DNA of 64,000 bases from Planctomycetota bacterium (GCA_024279865.1 JAJRRC010000037.1:1-64000); one strand, 5' to 3'. Shown: positions 34,838 through 44,010, counted from the first letter of the stretch. Made by a program: numbers and translations. Notes: generated by a model not told the origin, from the letters alone.

Positions 34838-35674
34838 TCAGTCGATTTCCACGGTGGCCTGCCAACCATTGCCGAGCATGACCGCGGCATGTTTGTCTTG
34901 GAAGGACCTAAAAAGATTGTCGTCGATCTGTCTAAAAGATCCGTATCTGGTGTCCAGCTTATTGTGCGTGGCTTCAAAAGAGACATGGTTGTCGTTAAAC
35001 CCAACGCTGCCACGCCATTCATTGGTGCCTAAAGTGGGGTTGGTGTGGACCGATTTAATCTTGAAGGCACCCTCGCCAATCGTAGCGCCCAGATTGTTTC
35101 CAGCAACCGTCCCATCATTATCTTTTGCACGATCAGAGATCACGACAGCTTCGCTGTTGGAAGTATCACGCCATTCATTGGGTCGCTGAAAGCTATTGGT
35201 TCCGGCATTTTTCATTTTCAGCAACGCATAGGAGAAATTAGCCGAAGAGATCGTGCCCGTGGTCCAAGGGTCCTTGGTTTCTGCAGGGCTGACTGCATAA
35301 GCACCGGTAAAGTAGTTGTCGTCGAGCAACTCTTGGTAACGAGCTTCGACCATGCAGCCACTGCCGATACCAACAGCAGGGTCGGCATATCCCGCGACGG
35401 TGACCAACTGCCCTGTGGTGCTACGGCCGGGATAGTAGGTGTTGTTGCCTTGGGAGAACAGAACCAAGCCGGTCTGGATGCCTCGAACCTGTGTGGAGTT
35501 CTGCATTTGACGGGCGGTCCGACGAGCTGCTCCCAACGCGGGCAACAGGATTCCGATCAACAAGGCGATGATCGAAATCACGACTAAAAGCTCAATTAGA
35601 GTAAACGCAAAAGATTGTTTTTGTGCAGAGCAACGTGTTGTATGGCTGCCTGTCTGTTTTGAAAAAATGACCAT
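34838..35674 (-). CDS. Type II secretion-like pseudopilin
   Basis: 278 residues. Basic leader of about 22 residues, then the prepilin peptidase site and helix FAFTLIELLVVISIIALLIGILLPALGAARRTARQ with Glu5 of the mature helix. The C-terminal globular domain ends with an (N)DNHVSFEATH segment as in planctomycete H-X9-DG proteins. It is probably processed by a prepilin peptidase and assembled in a type II secretion-like pseudopilus or kept as a surface protein. AAAGGA upstream of ATG 35674. Located 1.7 kb from the secretin fusion, which may be functional context. Confidence 0.88.
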   Translation of the reverse strand: MVIFSKQTGSHTTRCSAQKQSFAFTLIELLVVISIIALLIGILLPALGAARRTARQMQNSTQVRGIQTGLVLFSQGNNTYYPGRSTTGQLVTVAGYADPAVGIGSGCMVEARYQELLDDNYFTGAYAVSPAETKDPWTTGTISSANFSYALLKMKNAGTNSFQRPNEWRDTSNSEAVVISDRAKDNDGTVAGNNLGATIGEGAFKIKSVHTNPTLGTNEWRGSVGFNDNHVSFEATHNKLDTRYGSFRQIDDNLFRSFQDKHAAVMLGNGWQATVEID

Positions 35675-35812
35675 GATGCGATTTCCTTTAAATAAAGAGA
35701 TAGAAAAATTGCAAAGGCTTCCGCCTGAGATGTAATAATAGTAGTTCGTGGGGGGAGGCTTTCAATGGTAAAATATCGCGATTTTGGGTGTTTTCTTGCG
35801 AATTGGCATGAA

Positions 35813-35835
35813 ACGACCTGTTTGGAACAGGTCGT
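35813..35835 (-). terminator. Terminator after fhcA
   Basis: Perfect 10-bp stem ACGACCTGTT/AACAGGTCGT with a three-base loop just after the fhcA stop. On the minus strand only TTT follows, so the efficiency is uncertain. Confidence 0.6.
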
Positions 35836-35840
35836 AATGA

Positions 35841-37331
35841 TCAAGGACTCAGCCGTTGTCCACAAAAGGGCAAGGCCAAGCTGCCTCGGTCGAGGATTAT
35901 TTTGCCTGCTTTGATGACATAGCGGGGGGACTCGAACATCACTTGAGCATTGGTTGGCAAGTTCGCGTAGACCGCGACATCGGCATCGGCATTGGGGCCG
36001 AGGTGACCTTTGTTTTTTAATCCCAAAGCTTTGGCGGGGGCCGCGCGGGTGATGATCGCAATTTCGTAGAGAGTCATTTCTCGTTGGATTTGCTTGAGGC
36101 CGGTCTGTTCAGTCGCTGCTCGGTGACAGCGGGCGAGTTGTTCATCCCGAAAGGGTTTGTTCATCAGCAGGGCAATGAGTTGGGGGTAGTGCATAAAGCT
36201 TCCGCCGTTGGGATGGTCTACGGTTAATGCATACCGCCAGGGGTCATCCCAAAGCAGAGCCAGTTCCAGCCCGATGGCCCATTGCAATGCGTGGGCTGCT
36301 TTGTGGGGTTGATGGGTTAAGGGCATGACCCCAAAGCAATCCTCATTAAACGTTTCACTGAAGAAGGCAGGTCGGGTTGGCGAAGACGTTTGTTGATAGA
36401 GCTTGTATTCCAAAGGCAAGTCGGCGGTGGCGGTCATGGCGGGGCCGAAGCTGACAAGGCCGAGGTCCGCGGTGATGCGGGGGGATTGGGCGAGTTGGTT
36501 TAAGAGGTCGGGGACCGCACTTTTTACGCCTGTGTTTTTCGTTTTGCCGTAACAGTAGTATTGCAAGTGCGCGAGGTGGGCTCGCTGGCCATCAAGGCTT
36601 TGAATCATCTCGCGGGTAATGGTGACGTTGCCCGCTTCGCCGAGTTGTGGGCCATGCACATGCACCGGATGGGAGAGTTCCAGTTCGTCGGCCGTTTGAG
36701 CAAGCAACGTTAATACCGTCCGGGGTGTGACAGGCGTATGACCCACCGTGTCGTCCAAGCTCTCAATGCGATGTTGCGTTGGGTTCTGTCGCCAACGGCT
36801 CACCCCTGCGGGGTTCACGGCTTTGATTCCAAAACTGCGACTTGTTTTGAGAATTTGAGCGATCAATGCTTTGGCCTTCGCTTTATCTCCTTTGGCAAGA
36901 TGGGCGATGATTGCTTCGTGGTTTCCCATGAGCGTCAGAAGCCCGGTATCGAGGTAAGGGATCGCGTCGAGTTGCAGATGGGCATAGTCCGAACTCACGG
37001 GTGGGACCGCTGCTTCAATGGCGGTGGTGTAGCCAAGCGAAGCATAGCGTTGTCCGGTTTGCAGGGCTGTGGGAACGACCGGGGCATAGGCGGCCGTGGA
37101 TTGGATCATCCGAGCGGCTGTGGTGGCGGGCGAGGCAATGTGGGTGTGCATTTCAATGCCGCCTGGCATGACGACGTTGCCAGTGATGTCCAGAACTTTC
37201 ACCGGTTGATTCGTGGGCAACGAGTTCGTCATTTTGCCATTGACAATAAAAAGGTCTTGGATCTGGCCATCGATGCCATTGGCAGGGTCGTAGAGCAGAC
37301 CTCCTTTAAGATGCAGTGCGGTGGTCATCAT
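35841..37331 (-). CDS. fhcA: Formylmethanofuran dehydrogenase subunit A homologue
   Basis: 496-residue amidohydrolase-superfamily subunit of the formyltransferase/hydrolase complex (or formylmethanofuran dehydrogenase). In tetrahydromethanopterin-linked C1 metabolism it hydrolyses formylmethanofuran to formate. Seen: GGIEMHTH (57-64, metal His62/64), VHVHGPQLGEAGN, HLAHLQYYCYGK and the HPNGGSFMHYPQLIALLM motif typical of FmdA/FhcA. Start at ATG 37331 (or 37328), inside the C-rich repeat and overlapping the fhcB end by 26 bp. Partners fhcC and fhcD are not in the window. Confidence 0.88.
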   Translation of the reverse strand: MMTTALHLKGGLLYDPANGIDGQIQDLFIVNGKMTNSLPTNQPVKVLDITGNVVMPGGIEMHTHIASPATTAARMIQSTAAYAPVVPTALQTGQRYASLGYTTAIEAAVPPVSSDYAHLQLDAIPYLDTGLLTLMGNHEAIIAHLAKGDKAKAKALIAQILKTSRSFGIKAVNPAGVSRWRQNPTQHRIESLDDTVGHTPVTPRTVLTLLAQTADELELSHPVHVHGPQLGEAGNVTITREMIQSLDGQRAHLAHLQYYCYGKTKNTGVKSAVPDLLNQLAQSPRITADLGLVSFGPAMTATADLPLEYKLYQQTSSPTRPAFFSETFNEDCFGVMPLTHQPHKAAHALQWAIGLELALLWDDPWRYALTVDHPNGGSFMHYPQLIALLMNKPFRDEQLARCHRAATEQTGLKQIQREMTLYEIAIITRAAPAKALGLKNKGHLGPNADADVAVYANLPTNAQVMFESPRYVIKAGKIILDRGSLALPFCGQRLSP

Positions 37332-38346
37332 GCCCCCCCCGGAACTTCCCCCGCCCCCGGAAGTCCCCGCCGGTTTCCCCCAATTTTTTAAAGAGGGCGA
37401 TCATTGGATCTGCCGGGGCGGTGGTGGGGTCATCACATTGCCATTGAAGCGTGGTGTCCGCGAGCATGATGCGAGCTGCTACTTTCATCGGTGACAAAGA
37501 AAAACTGACAGCAGCTTGTGGGTCGGGTTGTTCATCAATGGCAATGCGTTGACAGATGGAGGGAGCTTGAAGTTTTCCCACATGAATGAGTAGATCAACC
37601 GCTTGCCGAGCGAGAAGGGTTTGCAAAGGTGGGCAAGATGTTGGCGTCGCTTTGGCAAAATCAATGCCGCCGAGCTGAGGGTTGATGCCAGTGATCCAGA
37701 GCAGTTGGTCGATCAAGCCTCGGAAGTTCCCCCGGAAGTTCCGGGGGAACTTTGGTTTGGCTTTGTCGGGTTGTTCCCAGACGGCCACGCGATGCTGGGT
37801 TTGCATGGCCCCTGCATAACGATGGGCTGCACTTAGAGCTTGAGGCGTGGTTTGTGCATCGCATTCAAGAATCAAATATAAATTAAAGGGGTCTGACCCC
37901 TTTTTAATATCTGACCCCGCATGACGGTGTGCCGCACTGAGGGTTTGAGGAGTCGTTTGTGTATTGCATTCAAGGATTAGATAATCCGAATTTAAGGTGT
38001 CGGGTATTTTTTCGAGGTTTTGCACGTCACCGAGTGTTTGGATTTTTTGAACGCAAGGGGATTCCTTTGGAAGCTTCAGGGGGGAGGCTTGGTGCCAAAC
38101 TTTTTGACCTCGGGTGATGCAGAGGTCTGTTGGCAAGGCAATGCGAGCCTTGCAAAGTTGGGCTGCGGTGATGGCAGCTTGTTGAGCTTCAAGGGTTAAA
38201 TGGTCGAGGCCCACAAAGGTGGGAGCAATCGATTGGGCCAGTAGATTGCAGGCTTGGGTGAGTGCGTCGTTGACGGACGCTGATTTGCCGTGAATCATCG
38301 CGGCAAAGGGTAAGTCTGATTGTTGATTTGCAGCTTCTATAGCCAT
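37306..38346 (-). CDS. fhcB: Formylmethanofuran dehydrogenase subunit B homologue
   Basis: 346-residue FhcB-like subunit, shorter than catalytic FmdB/FwdB and without visible Fe-S or molybdopterin-ligand Cys motifs, as in bacterial hydrolase complexes. Seen: LTLEAQQAAITAAQLCKARIALP, QLLWITGINPQLGGIDFAKATP, DLLIHVGKLQAPSI. It carries an internal duplication (residues 122-144 and 157-179, 19 of 23 identical) separated by a palindromic REP-like insertion, and two G-tract inserts (about 199-211 and the C-terminal tail). Its function may be affected by these insertions. Confidence 0.75.
   Translation of the reverse strand: MAIEAANQQSDLPFAAMIHGKSASVNDALTQACNLLAQSIAPTFVGLDHLTLEAQQAAITAAQLCKARIALPTDLCITRGQKVWHQASPLKLPKESPCVQKIQTLGDVQNLEKIPDTLNSDYLILECNTQTTPQTLSAAHRHAGSDIKKGSDPFNLYLILECDAQTTPQALSAAHRYAGAMQTQHRVAVWEQPDKAKPKFPRNFRGNFRGLIDQLLWITGINPQLGGIDFAKATPTSCPPLQTLLARQAVDLLIHVGKLQAPSICQRIAIDEQPDPQAAVSFSLSPMKVAARIMLADTTLQWQCDDPTTAPADPMIALFKKLGETGGDFRGRGKFRGGHDDHRTAS
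37333..37380 (-). repeat. G-tract repeat at fhcB/fhcA junction
   Basis: C-rich on plus (eight C, GGAACTTCCCCCGCCCCCGG, GGAAGTCCCC). It encodes the Gly/Arg-rich end of FhcB and provides the G-rich leader directly before the fhcA ATG, where a Shine-Dalgarno site would be expected. Confidence 0.8.
37721..37754. repeat. Palindromic G-tract repeat inside fhcB
   Basis: CGGAAGTTCCCCCGGAAGTT followed by CCGGGGGAACTTT: the two arms (AAGTTCCCCCGG and CCGGGGGAACTT) are a perfect inverted repeat. It encodes FPRNFRGNFRG in frame. This is the only clear palindromic form of the family. Confidence 0.75.
37810..37983 (-). repeat. Imperfect tandem duplication in fhcB with central REP
   Basis: Two copies of a 69-bp segment (37915-37983 and 37810-37878), about 75-80% identical by eye. 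They are separated by a palindrome AAAGGGGTC-T-GACCCCTTT (37885-37903). The REP-like palindrome is of the widespread GGGGTCTGACCCC type and encodes IKKGSDPFN in frame. Confidence 0.75.
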
Positions 38347-38376
38347 GATAGAAACGCAGGCTGGGGTTGAGTTTGT

Positions 38377-39378
38377 TTACGATTCAGTGAGGATGGCATT
38401 AAGCTTGGTCAATTCATCTTCAGAAAACTGAGGGTTCTCCAGAACCTTGACGTTTTGTTTGATCTGATCGACCTTGCTGGCTCCGATGAGTACGCTGGTG
38501 ACTCGCTTATCATTGAGGGCCCAGGCCAACGCCATTTCCGCGAGGGTTTGTCCGCGTTGGCGTGCATGATCGTTGAGCTGATGGATTTTGCGTCGCAGGT
38601 CGGTGGTGACTTGGTCGGGTTTGAGAAAGCCCTTCGGGTCCGCTGCGCGTGAATCTTTGGGTAGAGGCTCTGAGAGATAGCGATCTGTTAAGAGTCCCTG
38701 TGCCAAGGGACAAAAGCAGATAACGCCCATGCCTGCATCTTCGGTGTGTGGGAACAGGTCTGTTTGCGGCCCTTGGCTGAGCATGTTGTAGCAAACTTGG
38801 TGAATCAACAGGCGGGTATAGTCTTTGTTTTCCACCGCTTGGACAGCTTGCTGGGTTTGCTCGCCTGTATAGTTACTGATGCCTGCGTACAAAGCTTTAC
38901 CTTGTTTGACTGCGGTATCGAGCGCGCCGAGTGTTTCATCGAGCGGTGTTTGGGGGTCGGGTCGATGGTGGTAGAAGATATCGACGTAGTCGACCTTCAT
39001 GCGTTTGAGGGAAGCGTCGAGACTTGAGAGCAGATACTTTCGTGATCCCCAGTCGGCATAGGGGCCCGGTCCCATGCCGTAGCCTGCCTTAGTCGAGATG
39101 ATCAGTTCATCGCGTGGCAGTTGCTTGAGGATTTTACGAAAGCGTTTTTCTGCGGACCCTGGCGGTGGGCCGTAGTTATTCGCCAGGTCAAAATGGGTAA
39201 TACCAAGATCAAACGCAGTGAAGCAGAGTTGTTCTGCCTCGCTGTCATCGGCATGGTTGCCGAAGTTATGCCAAAGTCCGAAGCTGACTGCTGGTAGGAG
39301 CAGTCCGCTTTTTCCGCAACGTCGAAACCAGTTGCGAGGGACGCGGTTATACCGATTGATCGCAGGTGTGTAAGCCAT
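38377..39378 (-). CDS. Aldo/keto reductase
   Basis: 333-residue NADPH-dependent oxidoreductase of the YghZ/KCAB-like AKR group. Seen: RCGKSGLLLPAVSFGLWHNFG, the catalytic Asp/Tyr region THFDLANNYGPPPGSAE, Lys in STKAGYG, and DIFYHHRPDPQTPLDETLGAL. The close match of LPAVSFGLWHNFG and DWGSRKYLLSSLDASLKRM suggests L-glyceraldehyde-3-phosphate reductase-type enzymes. 30 bp upstream of fhcB on the same strand; no functional link to C1 metabolism is evident. Confidence 0.88.
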   Translation of the reverse strand: MAYTPAINRYNRVPRNWFRRCGKSGLLLPAVSFGLWHNFGNHADDSEAEQLCFTAFDLGITHFDLANNYGPPPGSAEKRFRKILKQLPRDELIISTKAGYGMGPGPYADWGSRKYLLSSLDASLKRMKVDYVDIFYHHRPDPQTPLDETLGALDTAVKQGKALYAGISNYTGEQTQQAVQAVENKDYTRLLIHQVCYNMLSQGPQTDLFPHTEDAGMGVICFCPLAQGLLTDRYLSEPLPKDSRAADPKGFLKPDQVTTDLRRKIHQLNDHARQRGQTLAEMALAWALNDKRVTSVLIGASKVDQIKQNVKVLENPQFSEDELTKLNAILTES

Positions 39379-39398
39379 GTTTGTGATCCATTTATATC

Positions 39399-40073
39399 TT
39401 AGTCGTCGATGGAGATTAGTTCTACTTCAAAGACGAGGGTTGCGTTTGCTGGGATGCCTGGGCGACCTTGTGGGCCGTAGGCAAGATCCGCTGGGATGAC
39501 GAATAGGTATTTGTCACCTGTGACCATGAGTTGGACACCTTCGGTCCAGCCTTTGATGACGCCGTTGAGTGGGAAGGTTGCTGGCTCACCACGTTTGTAG
39601 GAGCTGTCAAAGACGGTTCCGTCGATGAGTGTTCCGTTGTAGTGGACGGTGACTTTGTCGGTTGCTTTGGGATGGACGGTGCCGGTGCCTTTGGTGATGA
39701 CGTTGTACTGTAGGCCTGACTTGGTGGTGGTGACACCTTTTTTCTTGGCATTTTCTTGTGCGAAGGCTTTGCCTTCAGCAAGATTTTGCGTGGAGTCGCC
39801 GGCTTGTTTGGCTTGCATGGTTTGTTGCAATTTCATCATTGCTTCTTGCATTTGCGCTGGGGTCATTTTAGCTTCATTTTTCTTGACCGCATCGGTGAGG
39901 CCGTTGATGACTGCTTGGAGGTCGATTTCGAGTCCTTGAGCTCCAAAGCTTTGGCCGATGTTCATACCGATGGTATAGCTAAATTTCTGTTGATCAGTCA
40001 TGGCTGGTTGGGTGGTGCTTTCAGCAAGGGCCGGGACAGTGAGAAGGGCCAGAAGGGCAATGATTCGTAACAT
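39399..40073 (-). CDS. FKBP-type peptidyl-prolyl isomerase, exported
   Basis: 224 residues from ATG 40073 with AAGGA just upstream. Signal peptide MLRIIALLALLTVPALA. The N-terminal FkpA/Mip-like dimerisation helix domain (about 35-105: QQKFSYTIGMNIGQSF...) precedes an FKBP domain (about 125-224: VTVHYNGTLIDGTVFDSSYKRGEPATFPLNGVIKGWTEGVQLM, PADLAYGPQGRPGIPANATLVFEVEL). A periplasmic folding catalyst for prolyl bonds. Confidence 0.93.
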   Translation of the reverse strand: MLRIIALLALLTVPALAESTTQPAMTDQQKFSYTIGMNIGQSFGAQGLEIDLQAVINGLTDAVKKNEAKMTPAQMQEAMMKLQQTMQAKQAGDSTQNLAEGKAFAQENAKKKGVTTTKSGLQYNVITKGTGTVHPKATDKVTVHYNGTLIDGTVFDSSYKRGEPATFPLNGVIKGWTEGVQLMVTGDKYLFVIPADLAYGPQGRPGIPANATLVFEVELISIDD

Positions 40074-40139
40074 TTTTTTTTCCTTTATTGAGGGTTCGAT
40101 TTGAAACAACGATATTCTAGTAAATTTTGAACTGAGAGC

Positions 40140-41753
40140 CTACTTGGCGTATTCGATGGTTCTCATTTCGCGTAGGACGGTGATTCGGATTTCGCCTGGG
40201 AAGGTCATTTCATCACTGACTCGTTTGGCGATGTCGCGTGCGATGTAGACGCAGTTTGAATCGTCCACATTGTCTGGGTCGACAATCACGCGGACTTCGC
40301 GGCCGGCCTGGATGGCGTAGGCCTGGCGAACGCCTTCGTGTTCGGTTGCGATGTCTTCGAGTTGCCGGAGTCGACGGATATATTTTTCGAGTGTTTCACG
40401 TCTGGCTCCTGGCCTAGCACCACTGATGGCATCTGCCGCCATGACGATGGGGGTGTAAGGGCTCGTGGAGGGGATGTCATTGTGATGGCCGCCAATGGCG
40501 TTGAGGACTTCATCGCGTTCGCCGAATTTCTTGCAGAATTCCATACCGATTTGGGGGTGTCCGCCTTCGACTTCGTGGTCCATGGCCTTGCCGATGTCAT
40601 GGAGATAGCCACAACGCCTGGCCAGTGTGCCGTCGAGTCCGAGTTCGTCGGCGATGACTTGGCAGAGGAAGGCAACTTCCATGGAGTGCCGCAAGATATT
40701 TTGGCCGTAACTGGTTCGGTAGTACAGTCGTCCCATGGCTTCGGAGATGCGAGGGTGTAGGCCTTGGATATTGGCTTCGATGTTCGCTTCTTTTCCGAAC
40801 TTGACGATGCGTTGTTGCATTTCGCCTTGGACTTGTTCGACGACTTCTTCGATGCGTGAAGGGTGGATGCGTCCATCGTCGAGCAGCTTGGTGAGCGCTT
40901 CGGTGGCAATGGCGCGTCGGACGGGATCAAAGCAGGAGACGACGACAACACCTGGGGTGTCATCGACGATGACATCGACGCCTGAGGCTTTTTCAAATGC
41001 TCGGATGTTGCGTCCTTCGCGGCCGATGATGCGGCCCTTCATGTCGTCCGAGGGGACAGGGATCGTATTCACCGTGGAATCCGCAGTATGCTCCGAGGCA
41101 TAGCGTTGGATGGCCTGAAGGGTGATTTTCAGGGCGATATCTTTGGCTTCTTCCTCAGCCCGCAGAGTGGATTGTTGAATAAGCTGGGCAGCTTCATGCT
41201 GAACTTCATGCTCGACGAGCTGAAGGGTTTGCTTGCGAGCTTCTTCTTCATTCATGTTGCTGATGCGAAGGAGAATTTGCTTTTGTTCGTCGCGTGATTT
41301 GTCCAGCAATTCCTTGCGTTCAACAAGAATGGTGCTGATTTGAGCGTCCTTGGCCGCCACGGATTTTTCACGGGCCTTGATCTTGTTGTCTTGGTCGTCA
41401 AGGTACTTTTCTTTGGTGCTTAGGACATCGAGCTTGCGGTCGAGATTGTCTTCTCGTTTTTGCAGGCGGCGTTCGGTTTCTTTGAGCTCATTGCGGGCGG
41501 AATCCATGTCCCGGTCAAAGTTTTCGCGACGTTTGGCCAGCTCATTGCGGGAATCCAGCTCGATTTGTTTTTTGTAGGTTTGAGCCTCGGCCTGGGCTCG
41601 GTTGGTGATATCTTTGGCTTCGCGTTGGGCATTGCCCATCACTTGCTTGCCGATGACTTTGCCGATGATGACGGTGGTGGCAATACCGACTGCGACACCC
41701 ACGAGGGTGTAAATCAGTACGGACGTTTCAATCGCGGAGAGTAGAAGAATCAA
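40140..41753 (-). CDS. rny: Ribonuclease Y
   Basis: 537-residue membrane-anchored endoribonuclease that initiates mRNA decay. N-terminal helix (about 8-30), long coiled coil (about 40-215), KH domain with [12 protein letters not shown] (240-251), and HD domain with His356 (ILRHSMEV) and the HD pair at 385-386 ([12 protein letters not shown]). The start is TTG 41753, preceded by AAAGGG; no ATG lies before the membrane helix. FKBP follows 66 bp downstream. Confidence 0.95.
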   Translation of the reverse strand: MILLLSAIETSVLIYTLVGVAVGIATTVIIGKVIGKQVMGNAQREAKDITNRAQAEAQTYKKQIELDSRNELAKRRENFDRDMDSARNELKETERRLQKREDNLDRKLDVLSTKEKYLDDQDNKIKAREKSVAAKDAQISTILVERKELLDKSRDEQKQILLRISNMNEEEARKQTLQLVEHEVQHEAAQLIQQSTLRAEEEAKDIALKITLQAIQRYASEHTADSTVNTIPVPSDDMKGRIIGREGRNIRAFEKASGVDVIVDDTPGVVVVSCFDPVRRAIATEALTKLLDDGRIHPSRIEEVVEQVQGEMQQRIVKFGKEANIEANIQGLHPRISEAMGRLYYRTSYGQNILRHSMEVAFLCQVIADELGLDGTLARRCGYLHDIGKAMDHEVEGGHPQIGMEFCKKFGERDEVLNAIGGHHNDIPSTSPYTPIVMAADAISGARPGARRETLEKYIRRLRQLEDIATEHEGVRQAYAIQAGREVRVIVDPDNVDDSNCVYIARDIAKRVSDEMTFPGEIRITVLREMRTIEYAK

Positions 41754-42231
41754 TTTCTAGGCCCTTTCCCTTTAGAACAACGGGGCAGTCACAGCATAAA
41801 TGGATGCTGTGATCCAACCATTACAACGCCACCATCAAAGTGGGTCCGGGGAAGGCCATCAAGTTTGATCAATTCGTGAATAAATTTAGAGGAGTCCGAG
41901 CCGGGTGCTTTCAAGGGAAACAGAAAGACCTGTTTCCCTTCCATTGGAGAGGAATATGCCATGGCGCGGTTCTTGGGGAGCAAGGTGCCGTGCTGTGATG
42001 TCATGTCGAAAGCTATTCAAAAGGCTCGAAATCTTCATTAATCTATTCCATCCCACTTTTGGGACAGCCAAATTGCCTGAATTTAGGCAGTTCGGATTGA
42101 TCGGCTTGATGCCTTTAGGACACATTTATCCAAGGCGCGTGCCGGTTGTCTCAGACGTTACAACCATCCTTGTTTGTATTTAATAGAAGGAATGGTCGAC
42201 GCTTCAGTGTACCGTGGTGAGGTCTTTCCCG
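41754..42231. other. Long leader or gene-poor stretch before rny
   Basis: 478 bp between a GT2 gene and rny. Contains a perfect 11-bp hairpin AAGGGAAACAG/CTGTTTCCCTT (41913-41940) and one possible small minus-strand gene (41789-41962). The remainder shows no recognised feature; it could serve as a long rny leader. Confidence 0.5.
41789..41962 (-). CDS. Possible small protein, 57 residues
   Basis: Open frame starting MAYSSPMEGKQVFLFPLKAP and ending GGVVMVGSQHPFML. No Shine-Dalgarno site and no recognised family. Its composition is protein-like (balanced hydrophobic and charged residues), and the hairpin at 41913-41940 lies within it. Lies between GT2 and rny on the same strand. Could be chance. 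Confidence 0.3.
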   Translation of the reverse strand: MAYSSPMEGKQVFLFPLKAPGSDSSKFIHELIKLDGLPRTHFDGGVVMVGSQHPFML

Positions 42232-43107
42232 TCAACTAAACTTTTTAGGGGGGATTTTTTGATCAGCTTGGTCTTGAAGTGCTCGTTGGAGTTTTTCGCG
42301 GTAGAGCAGGCTGATCATGTATTCATAGTTGGCCATCAAACTTGCCAGGGACCACCCCGGGCGGCCGTCAAGAATGCCCAAACGCACAAGGTACATGTAC
42401 AAAAACCGCAACGCAGGCCGGCAAGGAACCCGAGGCCAAACGTGACGACGTAGCCATTGGCGGTATCGGAGCATGTCCCGGAATAGTTCGTTGGATTGGG
42501 CGACGCGGCTTTCTCCGAGCCGTTGTTTGACCCATTCATCGCTTTCAAGGTCGGCATAGCGGATGTGCTTGGCGATGTATTGGGACATGGTTTCGCTACG
42601 AATGTGGAGCATCTGATGTCTTAAATAGTCCGTTGCTCCTTGGCATATCATGTGTTCGTGAACGCTTCGGTCTTCATATCGGGCCATGCCTCGGCGGAAA
42701 AGACGTAGGTTCCAAGAGGGATACAGTCCGCCGTGGCGGATGGGTTGGCCCATGAAGATCATCAGTCGATTGACGTAATAGCCTGTTGCGGGGTTACTTG
42801 AACCGACGGTTCGGATTAGTTCTTGTTGTAGTTTGGGTGTGAAGCGTTCATCTGCATCGAGAATGAAAATCCATTCGCCGGTCCAGGGGAGGTTGTCGAG
42901 TCCCCAGTTTTTTTGGCGTGCGTAGCCTTCCCATGGGTGGTTGACGACGATGGCGCCCGCTTGCTGGGCGAGTTCGCGTGTGCCGTCGGTACTTTCAGAG
43001 TCTAAAACAAAGACTTGGCCGACTTGTTTGGCATTGGTGATGGCCTCGACAATGTGGCGTGATTCATTGAACGTGGGGATTAAAATATTAATTTGGGGAT
43101 GGGTCAT
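42232..43107 (-). CDS. Family 2 glycosyltransferase (WaaE/KdtX-like)
   Basis: 291-residue GT-A enzyme: NILIPTFNESRHIVEAI, VFVLDSESTDGT, the GYARQKNWGLDN segment, and FILDADERF containing the DxD. It resembles beta-1,4-glucosyltransferases acting on the lipopolysaccharide core. Paralogous to the adjacent upstream gene, whose stop overlaps its start by four bases. Confidence 0.88.
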   Translation of the reverse strand: MTHPQINILIPTFNESRHIVEAITNAKQVGQVFVLDSESTDGTRELAQQAGAIVVNHPWEGYARQKNWGLDNLPWTGEWIFILDADERFTPKLQQELIRTVGSSNPATGYYVNRLMIFMGQPIRHGGLYPSWNLRLFRRGMARYEDRSVHEHMICQGATDYLRHQMLHIRSETMSQYIAKHIRYADLESDEWVKQRLGESRVAQSNELFRDMLRYRQWLRRHVWPRVPCRPALRFLYMYLVRLGILDGRPGWSLASLMANYEYMISLLYREKLQRALQDQADQKIPPKKFS

Positions 43108-44009
43108 ACGTTGTCATCCTTCCCCATTTCGCGGGCGGTTGCTTCGGTGCGTTCGGACCATTGGGCTTCATGTTCTCGGATTTTGAGTTCGATCCAATAT
43201 TCGTACGTTGAGATCATGGCGCAGTAATGAAACCCTGCCATGCCGTCCATCCAGCCGTTGCGTAAGAAATATTGGTACAAAAAGCGCCACAGCCCTCGGC
43301 CTCGCAGGAAGAAGCTCAAGTTTTTGATCGCTCGCCGTCGCTGCATCGGCTCTGGATGCCGCAGCTCTTCAATGGAGGGAAGCCCCTTGCGCCGGACAAC
43401 CAAGCCTTCGATGGATTCTTCATTGCTGTAAAAATTGTGCTTTTCAAACCAGTGGCATAGTCCATTGTTGAAGCTGTAATGGGTGAAATGTGACTGTAAT
43501 TGACCTGTTTCCCCCTCAACAAGGGGGTGGACATTGGTGGCTCGTTTTTCATAGACCACTTTTTGGGGTTGTACCAAGCGAATGATCGAGACGGGGTAAC
43601 TCGTGGCATGTTTGATCCACTTGCCCAGATACATGTTTTTGTACCGCAAACGATAGGCTGCATAGGCAGGGTTCGGATCGCTGACAATCTCCCGCAATTC
43701 AGCAATCAAATCTTTGGGAATCCGCTCGTCGGCATCACAGATATAGACCCACGGATAACGGTATTCAATGTCATGAAGACCAAAATTGCGTTGTTTGTAT
43801 TCCGTGTCGAAATGTCGCTGAAAAACACGCGTGTTGGCGGTGTCACGGGCGATCTGGACCGTTTGGTCCGTAGAATAGCTGTCCAGCACGACAATGTCAT
43901 CGCTGAAGGATAAATTGCCCAGGCAGTCGGCAATATTGACCTCTTCATTGCGGGTCAATACCAGACAACTCACAGGCACCACCGAAGGGTCATGGCTTTG
44001 TGAATCCAT
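43104..44009 (-). CDS. Family 2 glycosyltransferase (WaaE/KdtX-like), paralogue
   Basis: 301-residue GT2 protein: VSCLVLTRNEEVNIADCLGNL, DIVVLDSYSTDQT, TEYKQRNFGL, YICDADERIP. The C-terminal part (FLYQYFLRNGWMDGMAGFHYCAMISTYEYWIELK) is shared with the downstream paralogue, indicating a tandem duplication. Probably adds sugars to an LPS-core-like or surface glycan. A family-3 repeat lies directly upstream of its ATG. Confidence 0.88.
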   Translation of the reverse strand: MDSQSHDPSVVPVSCLVLTRNEEVNIADCLGNLSFSDDIVVLDSYSTDQTVQIARDTANTRVFQRHFDTEYKQRNFGLHDIEYRYPWVYICDADERIPKDLIAELREIVSDPNPAYAAYRLRYKNMYLGKWIKHATSYPVSIIRLVQPQKVVYEKRATNVHPLVEGETGQLQSHFTHYSFNNGLCHWFEKHNFYSNEESIEGLVVRRKGLPSIEELRHPEPMQRRRAIKNLSFFLRGRGLWRFLYQYFLRNGWMDGMAGFHYCAMISTYEYWIELKIREHEAQWSERTEATAREMGKDDNV

Positions 44010-44010
44010 C

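Noticed and set aside
40338-40760. 140-codon plus-strand frame within rny
   Set aside because: Fully antisense to the conserved HD domain of RNase Y, with no ribosome site.
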